Source: Gnetum montanum (taxonomy: Eukaryota > Streptophyta > Gnetopsida > Gnetales > Gnetaceae). Taken from it: DNA of 56,464 nucleotides. The notes beneath the pieces were generated by a model. It was not told the DNA's origin. It ran no database searches and saw only the letters and a program-made list of their open reading frames with translations. This document shows, in pieces, positions 45,561 to 56,464 of this stretch. Position numbers and translations under genes: made by a program. Numbering within the stretch: position 1 is the stretch's first letter; every line of letters starts with the position of its first letter. The stretch spans positions 159,726-216,189 of the forward strand of contig MNCI01015933.1 of assembly GCA_015680685.1 (NCBI GenBank), written 5' to 3'.

Positions 45561-47698
45561 ATGACACCAAAAGGCAAACATACATAGGAAGGAGGACCAT
45601 CTTAACCAAGGAAAAAATGGCCAAGAATGGGGAGGGTTTAAGAATAGGCTTAGGAATAACTAATCGCAACCCATGCTACGAGGCCTCTTAGAGAGGAGGC
45701 TGAAGTGGAGTCTATTCATTAGATTTTAGAATAAGTGGTAGCAATAGAACATTCCCACCAAGATGAGGCATTAGCTCAAAAAGAAAACCTTGATGTGACC
45801 TTGATGGAAGCCTACCTAAATCAAATCAGGTCAAGGAAGGTCCAAAAAATAGTGCTTCAAGAGTTGAACTTTGGCTCTTTTTTGGAGCAAGCACCTAAAG
45901 AGGTATAGGACCAATTGAAGACCTCTCCCATGTGCTAATTATCACTTCCAACAGGGGGTGATATATGGGAGATATGTTTTTATTTTCAAGTAATAGGTAG
46001 GGTGGTTCAATGGTCAAGATCAAGGACATTTCAGTGTCCTACTTGGTGTAAGCCAGTGCAAAGGCACTTGGGTTGCCTGAAACTAGGGTGAATCTCATTG
46101 AGATTTTGATGCAAGCAGATCCTAGCATTAAAAAGGAATGGGCTCAATGGTGCTATGGTATCAACCACAAGGAGTACGACATGCTTAAACTAGTAGAAAT
46201 AATTCATTATAAGTTGCAGCTTTTCATCTAAATCCCACGGTTAGGCCTAGCAAGATCACTACGTTTTCTACCCTTGTGTGTGCCACTTTGAGTGGAATAT
46301 TCCCCATCAACCTTTCAAAACTAATCTATCTGGAGATGGAGAAGTGGTTCAAGGAGAATGAATGTGGAAAGAAGGTACTCTCCTTCCCATGCCTCATCAT
46401 AAAATTATGTCGAAAGGAAGGAATGACCTGCTATACCAATGATGTTGTTTGACGGGCTTTGACCATTAATTGGTTAGAGATGATGAAGGATAAAACTCTT
46501 GCAAAAATAATTCAAGAATAAGAGTAGTAGCCATGACCTTCACATACCACTTAGAAAATAATGATGGACATCATTATAACATCCTAATGGTTGTGCCAGT
46601 TTTGAGAATGGCTCTTGAGTGAGCAAGAGTAACAAGTAAGTGTAAGTGGTGGAGACCCATTTGTGTACTAGCCCACAATGAGTCACCTAAATGAGGTGGC
46701 TCAAATAGTCAACCTGATGGAGGGAGGTGGATTCATTTTCTTTGCTTAATGAATGTAGTTGTCTATGAGGTTGAATCCTAGTGCTAGAGAGGTAATGGTA
46801 TCTCTCTCAAAATAGTAGTAACTCCTGGATATTTTTGGGAACATCATGACCTTTTAGTGTACTTTGAAGAGGGCAAGGGGGTAGCAGTACTAGTGATGTA
46901 CCACCAAGGGTAAGAAGAAATAGAAAATTTGGTTGTTGATAGGATCTTTGGGACACTTAATGCACCTATGACATCTTTACTAGACATCACTACACTTAAA
47001 GATAGTAGACTAAGCGCAGCACAACATGAACAATTACTGGACCAACTGGTAGGAACCGAGCAACCTCTTTCAGATAGTATAACTACAACCTAGTTGAAGT
47101 TGCTAGAGGTAAGGGGAAAGAATATTATTTTGGAAGGACAACTTGAAATAGCCAAGGAGCTGAATGAATGTTTTACTGCAGATGTTGCTAAACTGAGGGC
47201 CTAGATTGCCAACCTTACATTTCTTAACCTAACATTAACAAGAGATGAAGATTTTGAGTAGCTTCACACTAGGTTGAAAGGGATTGAGGATGTGATGGAG
47301 ATGACAGTGTTCTACCGATCCTTAGTAGAGGTCACCTAACATAAAATTGAGAAGGCCTTGGATTTGACCTACCAAGAGAATGTGTAGCTGACCACAGAAA
47401 ATCATCACTTGTGAAACGTTGATGCACATAAACAACAATTGACTAATTTTATCCATCAATAGTAGGAGCAACTAGCCAAAGTAAATATAGATTTAAGAAG
47501 ATTGACAGCTGAGTATAGAAACCTCTCCATGAAGAAGGTTTGTGCCCTTTGCCAAAAGATTGCAATAGAAGTAATCACCTAGAAATAAGAGGCTCTTAAA
47601 TTTGAGAGAGTAAAAAATCATTAAAGGGACCAAGTCGACCTATAGAAGAAAATAAATGAGAAACACATTCAAGTGGTGAAGGCAAAGGTGAATGAGAC
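45561..47698 (+). pseudogene. ORFX on the + strand, truncated by B3
   Basis: ATG at 45561 (MTPKGKHT then stop). Blocks shared with B1 ORFX: VQKIVLQELNFGSFLEQA, VKIKDISVSYLV, AKALGLPETRVNLIEI. Next comes the domain-like part (46260-46440) with CATLSGIFPINLSKLIYLEM and VLSFPCLIIKLCRKEGM. A long heptad-rich coiled coil follows (47090-47698; KNIILEGQLEIAKELNECFT, NIDLRRLTAEYRNLSMKK) that matches B2 55875-55250. Reading stops at KAKVNET, where LTR copy 3 begins. Dozens of stops and several frame changes. No known enzyme motif; function unknown. Confidence 0.6.
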
Positions 47699-48629
47699 TA
47701 ATGAGCAGCGAGGTACCCCTACGCTCAACCATATGAATCCAAGCATTTCACGCATGATCCAGTTAAATTCCAAGGACTAAGTGCTTACGCGCCCTAATGG
47801 AACACTCAGGGTTAATCAGTCGTTGTCTTCCCAAACTTACTTGTATTGTCATGGTTGTATGGTTAAGTAAGCTTGAGGCATATGATTTTTATAGCTTTTA
47901 TGTTTTTATGTCCTACTGCTAATAAGGGAGGAGAGAGAGAGATAACTAAGTGACTAATTTAACTTAACTACTGATTAACTAGGCTTTAAACTAATCTTAA
48001 CACCAGCATCCGTTCTCACTTGCTGTACACATCCTGAACCAGTGCAACACTACTGGGATTTCCAAACACTAATCGTTACTGTGTTACCAAGTGTTACATG
48101 CATGCTTGAAGTGATCGTATTGTGTGTGCTAATAATAGAAATATAAAAATAAAATAATAAAATAAAACAAATGCAGAAGAAAATAAAATAAAGGAAATGA
48201 GTAAGAAAAAAAATCTCAAGTCTTGCAAGGATGAATCCAAGAGCTCGTCTTTATTGCTATGCAGAAGGTGTGCACAAGTACACAATGCTCGAATAAAGAT
48301 CTGTCCACACTTAGACCTCCTGTTGCAGGCACTTGGCTAGAGTTTTGCTACTTGACTCCTAAATGACTTCCTCTTCTAAATTCTTCTTCTTCTTCTTTTC
48401 TTGACTTCCCCCTATTGTGTGCATGGGCATTGTATTTATAGGCTTGGGAGCAACTACTCTAATAATTACAAAAACTACCACTCTAATTTTAGAGAAACTA
48501 CCCCTCTAATTTTAGAGAGAAACTGCCACTCTAATTTTAGAGAAATTTCCCCTCTAATAATAACCACTCTAATAATTAGAGTAACTACTCTAACAATAAC
48601 CACTCTAATTATTAGAGTAACCACTCTCA
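47699..48629 (-). repeat. B-family LTR copy 3
   Basis: 931 bp; + strand starts TAATGAGCAGCG (TG mutated to TA) and ends ACTCTCA. Minus TATAAATA at 48440-48433. Its 3' portion contains reiterated CTCTAATTTTAGAG / CTCTAATTATTAGAG palindromic words (48470-48620), absent from the other copies. Confidence 0.75.
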
Positions 48630-50552
48630 TCATACCCCCACTACTGAATGAAAACTGGTCTTCGAGTTCCTTACAAAATATTGGAAAGGTATGGGATTAT
48701 TGACTAATTGACAACTGACGGATAATAGACTCAACATGCCTAGTGGACAAATCAATAAGCATATTACAACATTGTTGTGAACACTCGTACATAAATGACA
48801 TCCGAGCCTTCATTTGGAAACTTGTAGAGAAAGAGAGAGAAAGAAAATGAAGCGTGTTGCTGCCAATGCTAAGATTGCACCTTCCATTATTTATCCATAG
48901 GCATGCCACCAGACTTACCCCTTTCATAAATGCTTCAGTTCTGGTCCATCCTGAGTGCTTCCTCTAAGCCCAATCCATTGTTTGTATGATTGCCATCTGC
49001 ACAAAAAACACAATCACAAATGAGCAAGGATAGATAAACCACAATGTAATTGATACCTTGCAAAAACCTTTGTATTTAATGAGCTATTAGTTTAGATAGT
49101 CTTCCTTAGGCACAAACCCCAAGAGTTCTTTTAGTTTCTACTCTGATCCCATCTATGATGTGATGGAGTTGTTCCCTCTGAGAATAACCATGGCTAGGGC
49201 ATCAATGTAAGAGAGAATAATATCTACCCATGATGACATTCAAGGGTTCACATGTTCCCTATTTCTAGCCTTCAATTTTCCTTCTTAAATTAGGCACTCT
49301 AGAGTACATTTGGTATTTTTCATTAAATGGTTCTAATATGGTACTCCATTTACGAATGGATTTCTGCTATAAGGACTTGTATGAAATTTCAAGTTCTTTA
49401 ATGAGTATGCTGGGGAAGAGTTTGATTTTTTGCTAATAATTTTCAATGTTTTGCAAGGCATAGGCATTGTGAAAAGCCTATAGATGTGTCTATGGGTTAG
49501 AGCTATATCCCCTCTCAAATCTTGGAATATTGTTCATGTCCAAGCACTTGATCCCACTATCTTTGACATTCCTAGTTGGAATCTTAACTACCTCTACAAT
49601 GTTAAGCATGCTTCAAGTTGCCAATAGAGGCTCATCATCATCAATAATTCATTGTCATTGATGATGTCCTCTATTACCCTTTCATTCACCATGGGCTTGG
49701 TGATCAATATTATTGTCCCATTGAGCACCTTCATCATGGTTATTCTTTCTGCAACATCTTTTAGAATTAGAAGAAGTGAAAGAAGAGGATGTAGATGAAG
49801 AGGACAAAGAGGAGGGAGGATTTCCACCACCATGGTGTTTGCCAACTCCCCTTCAGTTGTCATAAACATGTTCATTAGATTTCTTATTATCTTGATGCTT
49901 GCCTGAGCGCTTGCCTTAACTACCATATTTTCTTAAACTAGGAATGTTAATAGTAGAATGTAGATTCAGGTTTACACCTCAGTCATTAGTAGCTAGGGGT
50001 GGAGAATTTTCATGTTGAGAGCCCTCATTGGAAGGATCCTCGTTGTCATCTTATTTTAGCAAGAGTAAGGGATTTGTGAAGTGTTTCCCCTTCACAGCAT
50101 CATGATGCTTATCTTGATGTAGATCTCTCCTATGTTGTGTGTTAGTGGGATGGTAGTCATGATAGTTATAGTCATGCACAACATACTCTTCTTGAAGATC
50201 ATGAATGCCTAACTTCTTCAGAGTTCGAAGTAGCATCACGGGCACATATTGATTGGGGGCATTACAATGTTACCCTCCATATCATGCCATCGTAGTTGCT
50301 CATCTTAGTGTAGGATGAAAGTGAAATTAGGCACATACACATCTAGATGAGTATATACCACCTTGCACTATTGTGAAACTAGTGGTTTGACATCTTCATG
50401 CCTACAAGAAGAGGAAGACATTTTGTGAACAAAGAAAATATCAGTGTGCTTTTGTAATTATATGTCATGTGAGAGTGATGTTGACCTTGGGTTCATCCAA
50501 TGATATTAATAATGTTCATTAATTCTAGATAGCACACGTTTCAACAAATAGA
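48630..50552 (-). pseudogene. gag: gag of B3
   Basis: Broken gag on the minus strand, parallel to that of B1. The conserved block lies at about 49590-49270 (LKFHTSPYSRN region, with IRKWSTILEPFNEKY in another frame). No protease, pol or ORFX sequence is present. The 48960-48630 part next to the PPT shows no recognisable gene. Confidence 0.55.
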
Positions 50553-50553
50553 G

Positions 50554-50571
50554 TTCCTAGCAATGGTGCCA
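50554..50571 (-). promoter_or_regulatory. Primer-binding site of B3
   Basis: Minus strand TGGCACCATTGCTAGGAAC beside the LTR at 50573; same site as in B1 with fewer changes from a tRNA-Asp-type PBS. Confidence 0.65.
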
Positions 50572-50572
50572 A

Positions 50573-51527
50573 TGATGAGTGGTTGAGGTATCCCTATGCC
50601 CAACCATACGAATCATGAAGCATTCACCTGCGATTCGGTTGAATTTGATAGACTCTATAATTTTTGGTACAATAGTCTTTTAAGAAGTGAATCTTGCCCT
50701 AAGGTTATTTTTTGTCTTCCCAATTACACTTGTGATGCACATGATATGGTTAAGTGTAATCAAGGCATATGATTTTTATTTTTTTGTGTTTTATGTTCCT
50801 TAGTGGTTCAAGTAGAGAGATGAAGTAATTTAACCACTAATTTAGTCTAACTAACTAGCTAATCTCTAACTAGTCTTAACATAAGCATCTAGTTCCACTT
50901 TTCATACACATCTTGAACCCATGTATCCACTATTGGGTTACCAAGTGCTACAATATTGGGCACACTAAGTAATAACATTGTTGGGATTACCAAGCAAATA
51001 TGGGTTTATGCTCGAAGCAGTCATACTTATGTACTTAATCTATTTAGCTTAATTAATTAACTAATTACTTGAAGTCTAATTTAGCTTAATTAATGGCATA
51101 ATTAATGAGAACAATAAATGCATAAATAAATCATTAATCTATTCTAAGTGCTACAAGGTTTGAAAAAAGGCTTATCTTTATTGCTGTACACACTGGTGTG
51201 GTTTAGGTACAACAGTGCTCAAATAAAGATCTATACACTTTTTGACTCTTGCTGTGGGCACTTAAAGAAATATTATAACTTTTAAATGGAGAAATTGCAA
51301 GAGCTTTGCTACTACAACTTCTATGATGCATAAACATGACTAGAACCTTGTATTAATAGTTTTTGTTGCTATAGTACTACATTGTCGAGGCCTCATAGAC
51401 ATAGCAAATGCTACATCAATGTAGCCCTATCAATAGGGCAACACCACGTAAATAGGGTTCCATCGATGGGGGCTTGTTGACAAGGCCACATCAATGGGGG
51501 TCCATCGATGTGACACTTTGACACTCA
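50573..51527 (-). repeat. B-family LTR copy 4
   Basis: 955 bp; + strand TGATGAGTGGTTGAGG to ACACTCA. The most divergent copy; its TATA box is degraded. PBS at its left edge marks it as a 5' LTR. Confidence 0.7.
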
Positions 51528-53416
51528 TCAAAAGTGATCAAAAAATGACCAATAGCCTTTGCTTGGTCATAGCCTAAACTCATAGGGCTCAATCCTAGGA
51601 TATGCCAACATTATATCTACATTGATGTAACCATGAAGCCAAAGAGGCAACTACAATAGTGGTTGAATCCCAAATTGAAGCAGATTATCAAAGAGAAAAT
51701 TGAAAAACTCTTGAAGGTGAGGTTGATTGATCCCATTACGGATAGTGAGTGGGTTAGTTCACTTGTGATTGTGCCAAAGAAAGTGGCAAGTGGTGGGTTT
51801 GCATCAACTTTCAGTTGTTGAATATGACAATATTTAAAGATCACTTTCCATTGTCATTTGTGGATCAAGTGTTAGGCACTATATCTAGGCATTGCTATTA
51901 TAGTTTTTTAGATGGTTATAGTGGCTATAATCAAATCCAGATCACATCGGAGAATTAGGCCAAAATAACATTCATGAGTCCTTGGGGGACTATTGCATAT
52001 CAAAAGATGCCTTTTGGTCTATGCAATGCTCTTACAACATTCTAATACTTGGTCTTGAGCATTTTTTAGCAACAAGTTGGTTGCGGGATGGAAGTCTTAA
52101 TGGATGACTTCTCCACCTAAGGTGTGACATTTGAGGAAGCCTTAGACTACCTTGAGCAATTATTCAAAAGATGTAGGGAGAAATTTTTTTGGCCCAATTA
52201 GTAGAACATCCATTTGATGGTCCATGAGGGCATTATACTGGGGCACAAAATTTCTCAAGTAGGGATTGAGGTGGATCCTAAAAAAATAAGGGTCATCCAA
52301 GGAATAACTCGCCAAGTAGAAATCATTAAAGATGTTCATTCATTTCTTGGACACATTGGCTACTACCGACGATTCATAGAAAATTTCTCTAAGATCACAA
52401 AATCATTGGTCAAGCTAACAAAGAAGGATGCTTCATTTGTTTGGACCAAGGAGTGTGAACATGCATTTTAACAATAGAAGGAAAAACTCATAGAAACTTC
52501 AATTCTATAAGTACCAAATTGGGTCAAACCATTTCAAATCATGATTAATGCATCTAATTACATCTTGGGAGCTATGCTTACATAGTTGGATGATAAAAAA
52601 ATGTTCATATTATATCCGCTGCACAAGTTGAAGCATTGTGGGTGCACAACTCAATTACACCACCATAGAGAAAGAACTAAGGGCAGTGGTATGTGCTTTG
52701 GAAAATTTTAAGCACTATGTGCTTGGATATAAAGTGTTTATGCACACTAACTATAGTGCCATCCACTTTCTAATGAAAAAGCCAATGGTAAGTCCCTGTG
52801 TCATATGGTGGCTTGTGATCTTGTAGGAATTCAATCTCACAATGGTAGATTGAAAGGGGATTGAGAATGTAGTCATTGACCATCTCTCTTGATTATAATG
52901 GGATGACAAAGAGGAGGAGAGCTCACTCTTTGATCAATTATTAGATGAACTCCTCTTTGTTGATGCAATTAATTAACAAATGCCCACAGAATCCAAATGG
53001 TATGATGGCATCCTCACTTACCATTTGACTTAGAAAATGCCACAAGATCTAGACTATAGAATGAAATAATAGTTTTTGCATTAGGCTAAGCACTTCATGG
53101 AAATTAATGGATACCTTTACAAGGTGTGTGCTAATGTCTTGGTTCATCAATATGTCCCTGATGTAGATTAATTATGCATTCTCTAAGATGCTTACATAGG
53201 CCCTTGCAGAGGCCACTATGTAGGGAGACACATGACCATAAAAATCCTGATGGCAAGATACTATTGGCCCACAATATTTAGCAATGTTCACCAATTTTTT
53301 TGATCCTATAAACCCTATCAATAAGATGATGGGATGACTACAAGAATGGAGGGTCCTCAATAGTGGATTCAACCACTAGAACCCTTTAACACATAGGACA
53401 TCAACTTCATGGGTTT
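51528..53416 (+). pseudogene. pol: C2: Athila-like pol remnant (RT, RNase H, integrase start)
   Basis: Starts just before RT. Blocks: QLQ-stop-WLNPKLKQIIKEKI, IDPITDSEWVSSLVIVPKK, GYSGYNQIQI, MPFGLCNAL, then HSFLGHIGYYRRFIENFSKI, RNase H (TTIEKELRAVVCALENFKHY) and the integrase zinc region. From 52369 it is nearly identical to 1-1048, sharing stops. It is cut at 53416 by LTR copy 5 at exactly the same nucleotide as C1. Confidence 0.85.
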
Positions 53417-55033
53417 TGATGAGCAGCGAGGTATCCCTACACCCAACCATACGAATCACGAGTGTTCACACATGACTCAATTGAATTTCACAGACTACGA
53501 GCACTTGCATACACTAAACTCTAGCAAGAAAAACCTTAGTCAGAATAATCGTTGTCTTCCCAACCTCACTTGTGATATTCTAAAGCGATGGTTAAGTGAG
53601 ATTGAGGCAAATGATTTTTATTAGTTTTCTTTTTTTGTCTTTTAAAGTCTAATTCTTTAATTTTAGGAAATGGAAAGTTGTGTAAATTACAATTGTTATA
53701 CTCTATCATTTAACTCTCCCTAGAATAAGCAACTGATCCTATCTTCCATGCACATCCTGAGCATACCCTAACCACTGCTAGGTTACTAGACGTTAAGCAT
53801 CACTAGGTTATCAAGTGTTTGATATATGTTCGAGATGGTCATGCTTATGGTTCTCATTAATATGAAAGGACGATAACAGTAAGGTGATAATAATAAAAGC
53901 TTAGGAAATTATTAAAGTATTAAAATATTAAACTATTAAAATGCTTAAGTGGTTAAATCCAATTACTACAAGGAATGCTCAAAACGCTCATCTTTATTGC
54001 TGGTCACACTAATGGGCTTAGGTACATTAGCACTCGAATAAAGAACTGTACATCTTTCTCACACCTATTGCGGGCACTTGGAAAATATTCTAACTCTTAT
54101 GGAAACAAATTGCAAGAGTTTGGCTACAACTACTCCAAAAGATGCCATAAATGCTGTGGGTGCATGCATATTTATAACAAGAGATAGAGTCAGCGTTAAC
54201 GGGGCCACGTTAACACATGGATGGATACCTCAATAGGGTTATGTTAATGCATGGACAGATACGTCAACAGGGTCACGTCAATGTGGCCATGTCAACAAGG
54301 CTCCGTTAATGTGGGCTAGTTGACATATCAACTAAACACTTCATCATACCCCCATGACTGAGTGAAAACTCATCGCTGAGTTTGTTACAATTTGGAAGGT
54401 ATGAGGTTATTGACGGTACACACGACAAAACACATTGATACACACACTAACTCTATTAACATAGCAAGTGCCTATGTGTATGGGAAATAATAAATTACAG
54501 AATTGGGGTGTTCAGAGACAAAATTAAACACCCTACCAAAAAATGCTAAAGTTGCTGGAGAAGATGACACTATCCCTAGTGGTGGTGGTTCTGATGAGCC
54601 TTCACCAGATTTTGATGCATGTGGCTGTTGTGGCATTGATGATGGGTGCCCTGTAGTAGCTACAACTTTAGGAGGTAATCGAAAAGCCTCCAACAATGCC
54701 CTCATTTTATCTTCTTTACTTTTGGGGTCATTCACTATCCAGTTAGCTTTACCAATGTGTGTCAGAAGAGGAACATCCCAAGGACATTCAAGTGTAGGAG
54801 AGAGTTCCTTCAAATTGATAAAATAAGTAGCGAATTATTTTTGTTCGATATTGAACACTTAGATTGATGTCTACAACTATTGGTAGTCGTTCATTTTTTG
54901 GGCCAAGTTCTCTGCAACCACATGTTGTCCTTCAAAATGAGTACAAAGAACTTCAAGTTCTGCATTGGCTATTTCTAGCTTTTGCTTTGTCTCTTTATGC
55001 ACTTGGAACTTGCCCTCACATAAAGAATATGAG
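52369..55033 (+). repeat. Direct duplication of 1-2660
   Basis: Same order of C pol, B LTR, PPT and ORFX C-terminus, about 97% identical by eye, with offset 52368-52373. Similarity ends where the outer Tat-like element was inserted in the first copy. Confidence 0.9.
53417..54343 (-). repeat. B2 3' LTR (B-family LTR copy 5)
   Basis: 927 bp, TGATGAGCAGCG to ACACTTCA on the + strand, minus TATAAATA at 54176-54169, PPT (minus strand GGGGGTATGA) at its right edge. The duplicate of copy 1. Confidence 0.85.
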
Positions 55034-56464
55034 GTGGCCACTTGTTTCTCTAGGTTTGACTAAGGCCTTCTAGCTGTTAGGATAGCCAAGTTTGCATAAC
55101 GGAGATTGGCTAACTCCATGTATTCTGTCATTTCTTTAATTTGTAGCTCTTTGAGGTGGATCCTAGCCTGGTTGTAGGTGTTCAAGCCATCGAAGATGGG
55201 CTACCACACCTCAGCTCCTTCCTAGAGCTGCTGGAGTGCTTAGTTCATTTTAGCCTTTGCGACTTGAATCTCTTTTTCATTTACTTCTTTTTGCAATCCC
55301 ACTTGGTCCCTATAGTGATTTTTAACTTGTTCAAAAACAATTGCTAATTTTTGTCGTAACGCTCGAACTTCCTCCATAGACAGATTATGATTTTCAGCTG
55401 CTAATCTCCTCACATTAGTGTTTACCTTGGCAAGATTCTCTTGCTATTGATGGATGAAGTCTTTCATGTGTTAATTTTCAACACTAACATTATATAGGTG
55501 ATGAACTTCTGTGGTTAGCTTGACTTTCTCCTAGTAAACCTCTGCCAAGTCCTTGTTTAGATGGTAAGCATGAGCATCTGTTAAGGACTTGTCAAAGATT
55601 ACCGACTCTCGCTCACCCTTAACCTTCTGATGTTTGGTTTGAAGCTATTGAAAAGCTTCATCCTTGGTGAGTTCATGGTTGAGGAGAGTTGGATCAGCAA
55701 GTTGGGCCCTTAATTGGGCAACTTCCATAGCCAAGAGTTGATGATTCATTTGTGCCGCTTCAAGTTGCCCCTCCAAGATCAAGCACTTGCTCCTTGCTGA
55801 GAGCAGCTCTGACAGGGTTGCAATAATGTTGTTCGAAAGATCAAAGACATCTAGAAGCAGTTGCCCAGTTCCCACCAGTCAGTCCAACAACTCTTCATGT
55901 TGGGCTACGTTGATTCTGCTAAGTGAAGTTCCTGTGGATGTCTATACATCTTCAAGTCCATGTACATCTAATATAGGTGCCGTAGGTGTATTAAGTGCTA
56001 TAGAAATTGTGTTAGCAATCACTTCAGCCCCAACTTCTTATCCCTAGTGTTGCATTACTAGGATAATCACCCCCTCTCCATTCTCCAAGCGCACCAAAAA
56101 AGTAGTGGCATTTCTTGAAATTTTAGGAAATAATTGTTGGGTGGACACCGTTACTTCTCAGACACTGGGATGAGTTCTAGTAGGTACTTGTGCTTAGGCG
56201 ATAGAAAATATTGACCCTCCTCTCTCTATCAGACTTACCAATCGAGCCACTTGCTCAAGATGGCTCATTGCAGGGTGATAGACTGAAGGGTCTTCCCCTC
56301 CACTAGTTCCTACTGATCGCTCTTGTTAGCTCAAGAGCGATTGTCAGATCTTGCGTATGTATTCTATGATTGTCTACAAGCTTGACCTTGTTGCTTGCGT
56401 AGGCGATGAAGGTGGTTGCTGCTCTTTCTTGAGTTGTGTTGTGGTTGAAATTTTGTCCTTCATT
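54344..56464 (-). pseudogene. ORFX of B2 (coiled coil and C-terminus), runs off the window
   Basis: Best-preserved ORFX. Minus strand, from 56464 down: coiled coil (SARSKCLILEGQLEAAQ, LAMEVAQLRAQLADPTLL, RALRQKLAIVFEQVKNHYRD, KEVNEKEIQVAKAKMN, TKQKLEIANAELEVL), then the C-terminal module CPWDVPLLTHIGKANWIV and KSKEDKMRALLEAFRLPPKV, Pro/Ser-rich tail, ending near 54472. Stops are scattered. It sits directly upstream of the PPT, the envelope-gene position. The N-terminal half lies beyond the window. Confidence 0.65.

Larger units (their letters stand above)
47699..51527 (-). mobile_element. B3: short gag-only element, possibly a recombinant
   Basis: Minus-strand LTR - gag - LTR structure of 3.8 kb, with PPT beside LTR copy 3 and PBS beside copy 4. 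The two LTRs differ far more than those of B1, and the flanks (GAGAC left, TCAAA right) show no target duplication. It separates a truncated ORFX (left) from a truncated pol (right). Confidence 0.65.

Overview
The window is a retrotransposon graveyard from a land-plant nuclear genome, most likely a large-genome seed plant. Nothing in it looks like a host gene, tRNA, rRNA, CRISPR array or bacterial gene. The evidence is four interleaved Ty3/gypsy insertions with TG...CA LTRs, primer-binding sites (PBS), polypurine tracts (PPT), plant-type TATA boxes and GT-AG introns. The species cannot be named from this sequence.

Layer 1 is degenerate Athila-like pol sequence on the + strand (C1: 1-1048 and 42825-47698; C2: 51528-53416). 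C1 is followed by a promoter-like region and a coiled-coil accessory gene, called ORFX here. Layer 2 is minus-strand non-autonomous relatives sharing a 0.9-0.95 kb LTR. B1 (1049-42824) sits in the C1 integrase with a near-perfect 5-bp target duplication and carries gag and ORFX but no pol. B2 (from 53417 to the window end) sits at the identical nucleotide of C2. B3 (47699-51527) carries only gag. Positions 1-2660 and 52369-55033 are a direct duplication.

Layer 3 is an outer dual-RNase-H (Tat-like) element on the minus strand (2661-37568), inserted in B1 ORFX and truncated at its right end. Layer 4 is an inner, younger element of the same lineage on the + strand (16976-34359), inserted into the gag of the outer one with a perfect GGCAG duplication.

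The most interesting content is in the two Tat-like elements. Each carries, between the protease and reverse transcriptase coding regions and antisense to gag-pol, an eight-exon gene of about 1,060-1,125 codons. All seven intron positions and phases (2,2,1,1,1,1,0) and the start and stop can be placed in both copies, although the two proteins are strongly diverged. Each gene has its own TATA box. Short tandem motifs ending in TTAAACT lie on both sides of it and again after integrase. The order in both elements is LTR - PBS - gag - protease - motif array - [antisense gene] - motif - RT - degenerate RNase H - archaeal-type RNase H - integrase - motif array - PPT - LTR. Both copies are now inactivated, mostly by CAG/CAA to stop changes.

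The accessory genes (antisense gene in the Tat-like pair, ORFX in the Athila-like set) both have a basic N-terminus, a globular middle and a long coiled coil, and both appear to have private promoters. A 479-base N gap (29048-29526) removes the first RNase H of the inner element. All coordinates, frames and repeat counts were read by eye; percentages are approximate.
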